A stretch of DNA of 64,000 nt from Herpetosiphonaceae bacterium (GTDB lineage: Bacteria > Chloroflexota > Chloroflexia > Chloroflexales > Herpetosiphonaceae), in NCBI GenBank assembly GCA_026003835.1, contig BPHZ01000002.1, positions 1-64,000 on the forward strand, written 5' to 3'. Below the pieces are notes generated by a model that ran no database searches, was not told the DNA's origin, and saw only the letters and a list, made by a program, of their open reading frames with translations. Every line of letters begins with the position of its first letter. Position 1 is the first letter of the stretch. This document shows, piece by piece, positions 9,498 to 18,094 of the stretch. The translations under genes were made by a program, and so were the position numbers.

Positions 9498-10039
9498 ATG
9501 ATGGAAAATCTTCGTCGTTGCCTTGCTTGTGGCCTGAACGCCTTTTTTGTCGCGGCAGGGTTTGGTATTGCCAGCGCTCGCCTGAGCCGTCTGGAACAGT
9601 TGGTATGCAGTGGAGATGAGGGCGCGCGACAGGCGCCGAGCCTGACCAGTGATATCGACCGCTTTGTTGCCGCCTGCCAGCCCGGTACTACACTGGCGAG
9701 CCTGATCTTTGGCTGGGTTGGTGAACGTACGATCGCTTCGCTCATTGAGCCGCCGGTCGAGCATGATCTGATCACGCCGCTGCTTTTGTCAGCCATGCTA
9801 TCGCCGTTGTCCTCTTGCTGCACATCGTCTTGGGCGAGCAGGTGCCCACGATCTATAGCCTGCGCTCACCTGAGCGCACCACGATCTGCAGCCCACGACT
9901 GCTGCTGCTTTTCAATATCTTCTTCAACCCACTGATTCGCTTCCTGGACTGGATCACCAACGTTCTTCTACGGATGCTGGGTGTGCGCGAGTCCATCAGG
10001 TATCATGCCGTTCCCACGCTTGTGAGGATCGTAAGCTGA
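9498..10039 (+). pseudogene. Decayed CNNM/DUF21 (HlyC/CorC-type) transporter gene, N-terminal part only
   Basis: The first frame reads LNAFFVAAGFGIASARLSRLEQL, the first helix signature of DUF21 proteins, where the normal core is FFVAAEFA. It continues through DRFVAACQPGTTLASLIFGW. Near 9778 the family sequence moves to another frame (AFVSHAIAVVLLLHIVLGEQ, SLRSPERTTI) and ends at 10039 with LGVRES. The CBS-pair and CorC-HlyC domains are missing entirely. With a frameshift, a truncation and substitutions at conserved positions, this is real decay and not a single sequence error. Confidence 0.8.
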
Positions 10040-10090
10040 TGGTCGAAGCTTGCGGTTTCGGAGGTGTTCTGGCGGCCCTCGTAGCTTGAT

Positions 10091-10828
10091 CTAGTCGTGC
10101 CTGCTACCGAACTGTGTGTCGAAATCCTGAAACTGCTCCTCAAGCGCTTTGGTGAGCTGTTCCGGTGTCAGGAGTTGGTTGTGAACGAGCAGCTCGCCAA
10201 GACGCATTCGGCGCCCCTGCTGCGCCAGATCGGCTTGCAGGGCAATGATCTGGGCGAGTTGGCTCCAGGTAATGTAGCCCTTGCGGATGAGATAGTCGCC
10301 GAGCTGGCTGATAGCACCCGCATGGGCAGCGCCGCCGGAAAGGAACTGGGACTCAAGGGCGTAGGCGAGCTGATCGCGGCTGATAAGATGATTGCGCAGG
10401 AGAATCTCGCCGAGAGGGATATGCTGGCCCTGCCGGCGCAGTGTTTGTTGCTCGTTTAGGGCATGGCGCAGCTGCGAGGCATGCAGGTAGCCCTGTTCGA
10501 CAAGATACTCGCCAAGGCGCCGTGCGACGCCTGATGTCTGCACGGTGCTTGTGGGGAGCGACGCCGGACCCGCTGCGAGAATCTGTCTGACACGCATAAC
10601 CTCAAGCGCTTCACGTGCCCATTCATTCTGCGCATTGATCGTAAGAACATTCTCCAGACAGGTGATCGCATCGTCAATCGAGTCGACGACGCTGCTGAGC
10701 CAAAGCCAGGCCTGCTCGTTATACTCGTCAAGCTGTACCACCTGCAGAAGCAGGCGTCTGGCCTCCTCGCGCTTGCCGGCCTGCACGGCAGCGATTCCGG
10801 CGGCTAAAGCTGCTGCGACATCGGACAT
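10091..10828 (-). CDS. TPR-like protein with two MshEN (GspE N-terminal) domains
   Basis: The 245-residue product has an N-terminal TPR-like helical region (about 1-85). Two copies of the MshEN fold follow, beginning LGEYLVEQGYLHASQLRHAL and LGDYLIRKGYITWSQLAQII. Each ends with a LGEILLRNHLIS or LGELLVHNQLLT half-repeat. MshEN domains of type II secretion and pilus ATPases bind cyclic di-GMP or partner proteins, but no ATPase domain follows here. It may be a free-standing signal-binding adaptor for pilus or secretion motors. The start at 10828 follows GGGGAGG. Confidence 0.75.
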   Translation of the reverse strand: MSDVAAALAAGIAAVQAGKREEARRLLLQVVQLDEYNEQAWLWLSSVVDSIDDAITCLENVLTINAQNEWAREALEVMRVRQILAAGPASLPTSTVQTSGVARRLGEYLVEQGYLHASQLRHALNEQQTLRRQGQHIPLGEILLRNHLISRDQLAYALESQFLSGGAAHAGAISQLGDYLIRKGYITWSQLAQIIALQADLAQQGRRMRLGELLVHNQLLTPEQLTKALEEQFQDFDTQFGSRHD

Positions 10829-11019
10829 CCCACACCTCCCCGGGGGCTTTTTTAGGTACTAGCGTATGATCGATGCACCTCAAGTGCGGCTGTTCGTTTG
10901 TTCATCGGGAGGTGATGGTGTGCGGGGAAGCCCCCCGCCCCCTCGGCCTGCCGGCGCGTTCGTTTGTGGCTGACGGTATTGTACTGCCTATGATACATAA
11001 AGAGCAAATTGATGATGCG

Positions 11020-11144
11020 TAGGGCGGTATCAACGTCCCGGTTGTATCGCATCCCAACGGGAAAACGGGGGATTTTGGGGACACCCCCAACCCCGGTTTT
11101 CGGCGTCCGTCTGCTGTGGCGCGGCTGACGTTGCTGTGGCCCTG
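11020..11144 (+). mobile_element. MITE-like element, copy B (125 bp), inverted relative to copy A
   Basis: The block matches copy A on the opposite strand with about five substitutions and three small gaps. Its end GACGTTGCTGTGGCCCTG is the best-preserved terminal repeat. Flanking bases GATGATGCG (11011-11019) and GAGGATGTG (11145-11153) agree at seven of nine positions, consistent with a decayed 9-bp target duplication. It lies in the 430-bp gap before the conserved unknown gene at 11261. The rest of that gap holds only the promoter-like box at 11215. Strand is assigned relative to copy A. Confidence 0.75.
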
Positions 11145-11214
11145 GAGGATGTGTGGTTGAGAGCCGGGGAGCGCCGTTGTGGAGAGGCTCGCGTGCAGAG
11201 CCGCTACTATATGC

Positions 11215-11220
11215 TATAAT
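11215..11220 (+). promoter_or_regulatory. Perfect -10 box (TATAAT) upstream of the 11261 gene
   Basis: A consensus TATAAT lies 40 bp before the ATG at 11261. No good -35 box is visible at 17 bp upstream. The box supports the 11261 start over the longer reading frame that begins at 11153, because a transcript would begin near 11227. Confidence 0.45.
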
Positions 11221-11260
11221 GGTCGCGCCAACCCCTCTTGACCGTTGGGAGGATCGCCTG

Positions 11261-12409
11261 ATGTCACGCTTCTTCCCGGATAATGTTCCACCAGTCGTAC
11301 ATCATGCCATTGCCCGCGTCGAGCGACACCTCCCGCGACCCGGCGAGATCCTCGTGCGCGTCGGTAGTCGAGTCGAGCCAGACGATGTGATCGCCCGCAG
11401 TACGGCCACCGCGATGCCGGAGATCGTGAATGTGGCGGGCGCCCTTGGCGTGCTGCCCGGCGATGTCTATGCAGCGATGCGCAAGGAAGAGGGTAACAAA
11501 GTCGCTGCCGGTGAGGTTATCGCCCGAGTTGGCCTTGTCGGCAGGCGCTTCTGCCAGTCGCCGGTGAACGGCACGATCACACGTATCGATCGCGCTACCG
11601 GCTATGTGACGATCACACCGGACCCCGAGCCCGTCGAGGTGCGAGCAAATGTCCGTGGCCTGGTCATGGAAATTATCGCCGCGCAGACGATTATCATCGA
11701 GACCCCAGCCACCTCGATCTACGGTATCGCCGGCGTTGGTCCCGATCGCTTCGGTGTGCTCCGTCTGTTGGTGACCGATCCCAGTGAGGTGATCGACGCT
11801 GATCTAATTGATGCCCGCAGCGCCTATGCCATTGTGATTGGCGGCGCCGGTATTACCGCGGCCGCGCTCCGGCGCGCTGTCCAAGAGCAGGTGCGGGGCG
11901 TGATCGTCGGCGGCATCGAGGCGCATGAGCTGATGCAGTTTTTGGGTGCAAAGGCCAGTGCCCTCCAGCAGATTGGGCGCGGCAGCTGGGAGTTTCCAGT
12001 GCCCGCTGTCGAGGGCGATCCCGGGCTGACTCTGATCATAACCGAGGGTTTTGGCGTCCGGCCAATGTCACGGCCTATGTTCGATCTCCTGGCGGCCTCC
12101 GATCAGCAGGAGGTCTTGATCCAGGGCGCGACGCACCTGCGCACGCCGTTGGTGCGTCCGCGGCTGGTGATCCCGCTTACCCGTGCCCGCGCCACAACTG
12201 AGCTTGATCCGCCGCATCCGGTGTTGGCTGTCGGCAGGACGGCGCGGCTGCTGGATGAAAGTCACCTGGGCCAGGTCGGCACGGTTGCACTTCTGCCGGA
12301 AGAGCCCGAAACGCTCCCCAGTGGAGTCCGGGGCCTGGCCGCATATGTCGATCTACAAGATGGCGAACGCGTTGTCGTAGCGCGCTCAGCGCTGGAGGCT
12401 CTGGCTTAG
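11261..12409 (+). CDS. Conserved protein of unknown function with lipoyl/barrel-like N-terminal domain
   Basis: The 382-residue product starts MSRFFPDNVPPVVHHAIARV. Its first 130 residues read like a beta-barrel or sandwich-hybrid domain related to the lipoyl/biotinyl fold (GEILVRVGSRVEPDDVIAR, VAAGEVIARVGLVGRRFCQSPVNGTI). A middle domain follows (IVIGGAGITAAALRRAVQEQ, VRGVIVGGI), then a C-terminal part resembling a KOW or SH3 barrel (VGTVALLPEEP). I have no named function; I associate this type of protein with Chloroflexota. The start is set by GGGAGG eight bases upstream of ATG 11261 and by the TATAAT box. Confidence 0.7.
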   Translation: MSRFFPDNVPPVVHHAIARVERHLPRPGEILVRVGSRVEPDDVIARSTATAMPEIVNVAGALGVLPGDVYAAMRKEEGNKVAAGEVIARVGLVGRRFCQSPVNGTITRIDRATGYVTITPDPEPVEVRANVRGLVMEIIAAQTIIIETPATSIYGIAGVGPDRFGVLRLLVTDPSEVIDADLIDARSAYAIVIGGAGITAAALRRAVQEQVRGVIVGGIEAHELMQFLGAKASALQQIGRGSWEFPVPAVEGDPGLTLIITEGFGVRPMSRPMFDLLAASDQQEVLIQGATHLRTPLVRPRLVIPLTRARATTELDPPHPVLAVGRTARLLDESHLGQVGTVALLPEEPETLPSGVRGLAAYVDLQDGERVVVARSALEALA

Positions 12410-12468
12410 CTGTCGTACAGTATCTGTATCTCTGACTGGCAGACCGGCGACCTGGTACGGATGCTGAT

Positions 12469-12484
12469 CCCATGCGCGCATGGG
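12469..12484. promoter_or_regulatory. Perfect 16-bp palindrome in the gap before the REC-GAF kinase gene
   Basis: CCCATGCGCGCATGGG is its own reverse complement with no spacer. It lies 60 bp after the 11261 gene and 180 bp before the kinase start, so it could be an operator or a short terminator stem. The rest of the 12410-12663 gap shows nothing I can support. Confidence 0.35.
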
Positions 12485-12663
12485 TTAAGCGCAGATCGTG
12501 ACTGGATCGGCATCCGCCGTCGCCCAACGTTCTGCTTGGGTGACAACGGTGTGCATCCGGCGTATCTGATCCGCTTGCAGCGCGCTGTCGGATACGATTA
12601 TCAGCGTGGAACGGAGGGGAGCCGCAGGCCACCGCTGGCTTGAGACGGCGGGAGAATGCGGCA

Positions 12664-14340
12664 ATGTCTATGGAGCAATCAACACCAGCGACACCTATGA
12701 GCGAGGCGCGCGTTCAGCGCCGCTTATTTGCCTCGATCCTTGTCGTCGACGATGAGCCCGATGTGTGTGAGTACTGCACTCGTGTGCTGCAAAGCGATAA
12801 CTATCGGGTTGTCGCCACGACGTGCACTGCCGAAGCGCTGGACCTGATCCGCCAGCGCACGTTTGATCTCCTGCTCTGTGATATCCGGATGCCGGAGATG
12901 AACGGCTTTGAGCTGATCCGGCAGGCACGGGCGATCGACCCAACCCTGGCCGTGATCATTATGACCGGCTTTCCATCGCTGGAGACTCTGCTTGAAGTAG
13001 TTCAGCAGGGCGTGACCAGCTATGTGGGTAAGCCGTTTGAGCCTGGCGCGCTGCGCCTGGTGGTGGCACAGGTCCTCCATCAGCGGACGCTGTTGAAGGA
13101 GAACTCGCGTCTTGAGGCCCTGCTGCATGTCCTCGATCTTGTCAAGTCGCTCAACAGGCTCTTGCCCGTGGATGCGCTGTGCGAGGAAGTTATCCGTGCG
13201 ACGAATCGCGAGGTTGGCGGGCGCTGCGGCTTTGTGCTGCTGACACCTCCTGATAGTGAGCTGCGCCTGCTGCATGTCGGCGAGCACGAGGGCTGGCTGA
13301 GCGAAGCAGGTTGGGAGCTGTTGCATCGCGCAATGGCTGAGGATCGGGTTGTGCAGGTGGACGGCGCCTGCTGCGGTGCTGAGCCCGGTGTGAAGAATAT
13401 TGCCCTACCGCTACGAGCCTACGGGGAGATGATCGGTGCGTTGCTGTTGGCCGGTCTGCCTGTGGATGAGCTGCCCTTTAGTACGATTGAAATGACAGCG
13501 CTGCTGGCGACGCACGCCGCCGGCGCCCTGCGTAATGCCCAGCTCTATGAGATGTTACAAGGGGCGCTTGATCGGATCAAAGAGGTGGATCGCCTGAAGA
13601 GTGAGTTTATCTCGATCGCATCGCACGAGTTGCGTACCCCGCTGGCGATTGTGCTGGGCTATATCACAATGATGTTGCGCGAGCCGGTGAGCGAGCGGCA
13701 GCGCGATCATTTGCGGCGGGTTCTCGATAGCGCAATGCGTATCAACGATATTGTCGACGATATGATTAATCTGCGTCACGTCGAGACTGGCGAGGCGCAG
13801 CTCAATCTGGCCTCATGCTCGCTGCATCAATTGCTGCACGAGTGCGCCACAGCGATCGAGCCGCTGGCCCAGGCCAAGCAACAGGAGCTGGTGGTCGAGC
13901 TGGTTGGCGATAAGGATTGTGTGATCGCCGTCGACCAGGAGAAGATTGCGTTGGTGCTGGGGAACTTGCTGTCCAACGCCGTCAAATTCACCCCGTTTGG
14001 GGGGCGGATTACGGTGCGTGGCTGGTGCGGCAGGCTGCCCGCAGAATGGCCGCCGGAGTGGTCGCTGGATATTCCGCTGGCGCCCGGTCGTTGGATCTAT
14101 ATGAGCGTTAGTGATACAGGGATCGGCATTGCCCGCGAGCACCAGGCACGTATCTTCGAGCGTTTCTATCAGATCGAAGATTCGCTGACGCGCGAGCATG
14201 GTGGCGCCGGCTTAGGGCTGGCGATTGTTCGCGGCCTGGTCGAGCTTCATGGCGGGAACGTGTATGTGCGCAGCCAGCCGGGCCAGGGAAGTACCTTTAT
14301 CATTACTGTCCCATTCCGGATGCCGCAGCAGGAGGAGTAG
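12664..14340 (+). CDS. Receiver-GAF-histidine kinase signalling protein
   Basis: The 558-residue product has an N-terminal receiver domain (ILVVDDEPDVCEY; phospho-acceptor Asp in LLLCDIRMPEMNGFEL; Lys in VGKPFEP). A GAF-like sensor follows (about 170-305), then a HisKA dimerisation domain with the phospho-His in IASHELRTPLAI. The ATPase domain has N box NLLSNAVKFTP, G1 SDTGIGI and G2 GGAGLGLAIV. There are no membrane helices, so it is a cytoplasmic hybrid kinase with the receiver first. The ATG at 12664 is nine bases after CGGGAG; two other in-frame ATGs nearby are possible. Confidence 0.9.
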   Translation: MSMEQSTPATPMSEARVQRRLFASILVVDDEPDVCEYCTRVLQSDNYRVVATTCTAEALDLIRQRTFDLLLCDIRMPEMNGFELIRQARAIDPTLAVIIMTGFPSLETLLEVVQQGVTSYVGKPFEPGALRLVVAQVLHQRTLLKENSRLEALLHVLDLVKSLNRLLPVDALCEEVIRATNREVGGRCGFVLLTPPDSELRLLHVGEHEGWLSEAGWELLHRAMAEDRVVQVDGACCGAEPGVKNIALPLRAYGEMIGALLLAGLPVDELPFSTIEMTALLATHAAGALRNAQLYEMLQGALDRIKEVDRLKSEFISIASHELRTPLAIVLGYITMMLREPVSERQRDHLRRVLDSAMRINDIVDDMINLRHVETGEAQLNLASCSLHQLLHECATAIEPLAQAKQQELVVELVGDKDCVIAVDQEKIALVLGNLLSNAVKFTPFGGRITVRGWCGRLPAEWPPEWSLDIPLAPGRWIYMSVSDTGIGIAREHQARIFERFYQIEDSLTREHGGAGLGLAIVRGLVELHGGNVYVRSQPGQGSTFIITVPFRMPQQEE

Positions 14341-14478
14341 TACCAGGTCGGATCGTCCGTCTGCCCTCATCGTGAGAGACTTTCCAGGGGCGCCGGGGAT
14401 TATGGCGTTGAGGAGCGCTGGGCAGCCCCGGCCCTCGCTATGCCTGGTGGGGGGTAGGTCGCTGCAATTGGAGGAAGT

Positions 14479-15345
14479 ATGCCGGAAATAGTGTTTATCC
14501 TCGCTGGCCCGAATGAGTCTTTACGCGCATTGCCGGCGCTGTTGTCCCCTGATCTTGAGGTACGGATGCTGGAAACCCCGAACGAGGCCCTCTGGGAGCT
14601 GCAGCGACTCCAGCCCCAGCTTATCGTTGCGGATGTAGAACTGGCAGGCATGAGCGGCCTGGAATTGGCCGAACTTGTGCCGAACTTTGCCCCTGAAGCC
14701 CGTGTGATCCTGTGTGCCCGCTCGCCCGAACCGGGCCTGCGTCAGCAGGCTGAGAAGCTCGGCCTGCAAACGTTCCTGGAGGGCCATCAGGAGTCGCCGA
14801 CAATTGCCAGTGCTATCCTGTCCGCGCTTGGAAAGGATACACGCTCCTCGGAACCCGAGCCTGGCTCCGGGAATGCCTCACCGGCTCTAGTCCCCGATGC
14901 CGCGCACCAGCCCTCCGAGCCTGCGGCACGCCCTGCGCGTCGAGGCACCGGCCCGCTTGTTCTTACTGAGCAGATGTTGACGCCGATCCGTACTCGCCTC
15001 CAGACACTAGCCGGCGATCTCGGCGCCCAGATGATTGTGCTCAGCGATAGCATGGGCGCTGCGATGGTCCAGGTCGGCCAGACCGATCTGTCACTCATGG
15101 CTCTGTTACCGCTGTTGGTGACCGGCTTCTCAACCAGCGCCGAGCTGACCCGCCTGCTTCATGAGGAGGAAAGCGCGACCCTCTATTTTCATGAAGGAAG
15201 CCGCTACGATGTCTATGCCTTTGATGTCGGCCACCGCTTTGTCCTGATCCTCTTCTTCGAGAAGCTCGTCGGCGCCAGCAAGATCGGCCCGGTCTGGGTC
15301 TATACGAAGCGGGCGATTCGCGACCTTCTATCCATCCTGGAGTAG
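14479..15345 (+). CDS. Receiver-like domain fused to a Roadblock/LC7-like domain
   Basis: Residues 1-115 have a response-regulator fold (PQLIVADVELAGMSGLELAEL with the likely phospho-Asp), although the switch Lys is not obvious. A Pro/Ala/Glu-rich linker (about 120-155) follows. The C-terminal domain (LTPIRTRLQTLAGDLGAQMIVLSDSMGAAMVQVG) resembles Roadblock/LC7 proteins, which pair with MglA-type small GTPases to control polarity and motility. It is 138 bp downstream of the hybrid kinase on the same strand, so it may be one of its outputs. The ATG follows GGAGGAAGT. Confidence 0.72.
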   Translation: MPEIVFILAGPNESLRALPALLSPDLEVRMLETPNEALWELQRLQPQLIVADVELAGMSGLELAELVPNFAPEARVILCARSPEPGLRQQAEKLGLQTFLEGHQESPTIASAILSALGKDTRSSEPEPGSGNASPALVPDAAHQPSEPAARPARRGTGPLVLTEQMLTPIRTRLQTLAGDLGAQMIVLSDSMGAAMVQVGQTDLSLMALLPLLVTGFSTSAELTRLLHEEESATLYFHEGSRYDVYAFDVGHRFVLILFFEKLVGASKIGPVWVYTKRAIRDLLSILE

Positions 15346-15499
15346 AGGGGCGGGTATACCTGGCTGCTAGAGCGTTGCGGATCGCCTGGGCAACGCTTGT
15401 TGAAGCCTGGCCGGGCGGATCTGGATACGCAGGCCGCTTTTGCCGGCCACGACGGGCTGCGCTCGGTGTTTTGCTTGATCCCGTTGGCAAAAATTCGAT

Positions 15500-15528
15500 T
15501 TGCACATTTTTCACAAGTATGCTATACT
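15500..15528 (+). promoter_or_regulatory. Promoter of the ATP synthase operon
   Basis: TTGCAC (15500-15505) and TATACT (15523-15528) are separated by exactly 17 bp, and a TGC extended -10 precedes the second box. This is the best sigma-70-type promoter in the window. It predicts a leader of about 140 bases before atpB. The rest of the 330-bp gap (15346-15675) shows no gene. Confidence 0.8.
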
Positions 15529-15675
15529 CCAGCCAGGTCTGTGCAAAACTGCACGAAGTCTACACAAGAACATAACAACGGCCCTCGACAACCTGCCCAC
15601 GGGTTGCCGTTTTTAATGCAAGCATCCTGGCGCCACAAGCTGGTCGGCCTCTGATCGTACATAGGAGGATGGCTC

Positions 15676-16671
15676 TTGAGCAACACGTTAAAGAAAGTGC
15701 TTATCGTGCTTGGAGTCGTGGGGTTGATGGTCGGCAGCCGTTTTATCGCCGGCATGGATGAGATTCCCCCAATCTCCATCGCACCTGAGGTCGTCTTCCG
15801 GGTTGCCGGATACCCCGTCACGAACTCGTTACTCCTGACACTGTTAGCGGATGTTTTACTAGTGGGCCTCGCTTTTGTAGCTACCCGCAAGCTGCGGAAC
15901 GGCGAAGGGTTGGTCCCGCGGGGGTTGCAGAACTTTGCCGAGATGAGTGTCGAGGGCATCTATAACCTCTGCCGCTCTGTCGATCGCCGCAACGTCGATC
16001 GCTTCTTTGCCATCGCCGCCACGATCTTCTTCTTTGTGCTCTTCTCCAACTGGCTGGCGCTGCTGCCTGGTATGGGCTCGATCGGCGTCTGCAGAACACA
16101 CGAGCAGGCGCTGGTCAATCCGGTGCATTTGGAGGAGCAGCCGGTAGAAAGCCCACTAGAGGGTGCGGCTCCCGGCGAGCATACTGCGGAGGAGCATGCG
16201 GCCGGCCCGTGTGGCGTTGACGATGAGGGGCACGAGCTGGTGTTGGTGCCGCTCTTCCGCTCGCCCAGCGCCGACTTGAATATGACCCTGGCGTTAGCCT
16301 TGATCTCGTTCTTCGTTACCGAGTACTTCGGATTCAAGGCTTTTGGCCTCGGTTACCTGGGCAAGTTCTTCAACTTCAAGGAAGGGCCGATTATGGCCGG
16401 CGTCGGCATCCTGGAACTGATCTCGGAGTTTGTGCGCATCATCGCCTTCACCTTCCGACTTTTCGGCAACATTTTCGCCGGTGAGGTGGTGCTGCTGGTG
16501 ATGGCCTTCCTGTTGCCCTGGCTGCTGCCGCTGCCCTTCTACGGTTTCGAGGTGTTTGTCGGCTTTATCCAGGCGTTCATCTTTATGATCCTGACGGTGG
16601 CCTTTATCGCGATGGCTCTGACGCCGCACCATCCGCATGGTGAGGTGCACGAGCACCCCACTCCATCGTGA
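15676..16671 (+). CDS. atpB: ATP synthase F0 subunit a
   Basis: The 331-residue product is the proton-channel subunit of F0. It has the conserved arginine helix FRLFGNIFAGEVVLL and the following IQAFIFMILTVAFIAMAL helix. First gene of an operon in the order atpBEFHAGDC. The start is TTG at 15676, seven bases after AGGAGG. An unusual acidic and His-rich insert (about residues 140-190, with EEH and GEHTAEEHAAGPC) sits between two membrane helices, and the C-terminus is His-rich (HHPHGEVHEHP). Confidence 0.95.
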   Translation: MSNTLKKVLIVLGVVGLMVGSRFIAGMDEIPPISIAPEVVFRVAGYPVTNSLLLTLLADVLLVGLAFVATRKLRNGEGLVPRGLQNFAEMSVEGIYNLCRSVDRRNVDRFFAIAATIFFFVLFSNWLALLPGMGSIGVCRTHEQALVNPVHLEEQPVESPLEGAAPGEHTAEEHAAGPCGVDDEGHELVLVPLFRSPSADLNMTLALALISFFVTEYFGFKAFGLGYLGKFFNFKEGPIMAGVGILELISEFVRIIAFTFRLFGNIFAGEVVLLVMAFLLPWLLPLPFYGFEVFVGFIQAFIFMILTVAFIAMALTPHHPHGEVHEHPTPS

Positions 16672-16748
16672 TCACCGCTGTCATACATTGACGTGCATTG
16701 ATCGCAATCGCTGCAAGGAATCGTTCGAGCTATTAAGGAGGATACTGA

Positions 16749-17018
<270 letters not shown>

Positions 17019-17084
17019 CGCTGTCATGGAGGGCGCGGGCTGGACTGTACGCCGGTCCGCTCCCTCCTGGCGAAGGAGACTGCC

Positions 17085-17579
17085 GTGGAGAATCTTGGTA
17101 TCAATGTACAGCTGCTGATCTCGCAAATCATTAATTTTGGCCTGCTTGCCTTTCTCCTCTACAAGTTTCTCTACAACCCGATTCTGAACGCTCTCAATGA
17201 GCGCACGCGGCGCATTCAGGAGAGCATCGAGAATGCGGAGCAGGTGAAGCAGCAGCTCCAGCGTGCCCGCCAGGACTATGATGCTCAGCTGGCTGAGGCG
17301 CGCCGTGAAGCGCAGTCCATTATTGCGCAGGCAACGGAGCGAGCGAAGGCCCAGGAGCAGGAGCTGGTCGCCGAGGCCCGCGAGCGCGTTGCTCGTATGG
17401 AGGCTGAGGCGCGCGAGCGGCTGGAGCAGGAGCGCCAGCAGCTTCTGCGCAACCTGCAGAGTGAGATCGCCGACCTTGTGACGCGCACGGCGAGCGTGGT
17501 CGTGCGTCAGCAGCTCGATCCGAAGGTTCACCAGAAGCTGATCGAAGAGTCGATCCAGCAACTCGGGAGGATGAATTGA
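17085..17579 (+). CDS. atpF: ATP synthase F0 subunit b
   Basis: The 164-residue product has one N-terminal membrane helix (IINFGLLAFLLYKFLYNPIL) and a long charged coiled coil rich in Ala, Glu, Arg and Gln, which is the peripheral stator stalk. The GTG start at 17085 follows AAGGAG. Its stop overlaps the atpH start by four bases (TTGA), giving translational coupling. Confidence 0.95.
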   Translation: MENLGINVQLLISQIINFGLLAFLLYKFLYNPILNALNERTRRIQESIENAEQVKQQLQRARQDYDAQLAEARREAQSIIAQATERAKAQEQELVAEARERVARMEAEARERLEQERQQLLRNLQSEIADLVTRTASVVVRQQLDPKVHQKLIEESIQQLGRMN

Positions 17580-18070
17580 GCGACCAGAATGCCCGTCTCT
17601 ACGCCCGTGCCCTCTTTGAGGCCGTGATCAGCGACTGGCAGCGCCAGCTGCGCTCAATTGCTGCGCAGCTCGGCGACATCTCCATGGCCAGCACCGAGGA
17701 GCAGGCGCGGCGCATCGACGCCGTCCTGCCTGCGGATGCGCCGGCCACGCTGCGAAATTTCCTGCTCACGCTGGTCAAGCAGGACGATCTGCGGCTCCTG
17801 CCGGAGATCGTCGATGCTCTCGGCGCTGTTGCGGGCCTTGGCGACCTGATGAAGGTTGCCGAGATTCAGAGCGCCCTGCCGTTGAGCGACGAGCAGCGTA
17901 AGGAGATCGAGAAGCAGCTTGCCGATACATATGGCAGTAACCTCGATATTCGCTACACGGTCGATCCATCAATTCTGGGCGGGCTTATTATTCGTGTTGG
18001 TGACCAGATCATTGACACAAGCGTCCGCACACATCTTGCTGCCCTCCATCGCTCGATGGTCGGAGTCTAG
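17576..18070 (+). CDS. atpH: ATP synthase F1 subunit delta
   Basis: The 164-residue product has the delta/OSCP pattern: an N-terminal helical bundle (ARLYARALFEAV) and a C-terminal IRYTVDPSILGGLIIRVGDQIIDTSVRTHL. It joins the b stalk to the top of the alpha/beta head. It begins with TTG inside the atpF stop, with GGGAGG upstream. Confidence 0.95.
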   Translation: MSDQNARLYARALFEAVISDWQRQLRSIAAQLGDISMASTEEQARRIDAVLPADAPATLRNFLLTLVKQDDLRLLPEIVDALGAVAGLGDLMKVAEIQSALPLSDEQRKEIEKQLADTYGSNLDIRYTVDPSILGGLIIRVGDQIIDTSVRTHLAALHRSMVGV

Positions 18071-18094
18071 CGGACGGCTTCGTGGGAGGAATAT

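Noticed and set aside
11153-11260. The longer start of the conserved gene at 11261
   Set aside because: The added 36 residues overlap the TATAAT box and the edge of the transposon-like copy B, and the ribosome site belongs to 11261.
12461-12643. A 60-residue frame in the gap before the REC-GAF kinase gene
   Set aside because: It has no ribosome site and no recognisable domain, and contains a perfect DNA palindrome. I treat the gap as non-coding.
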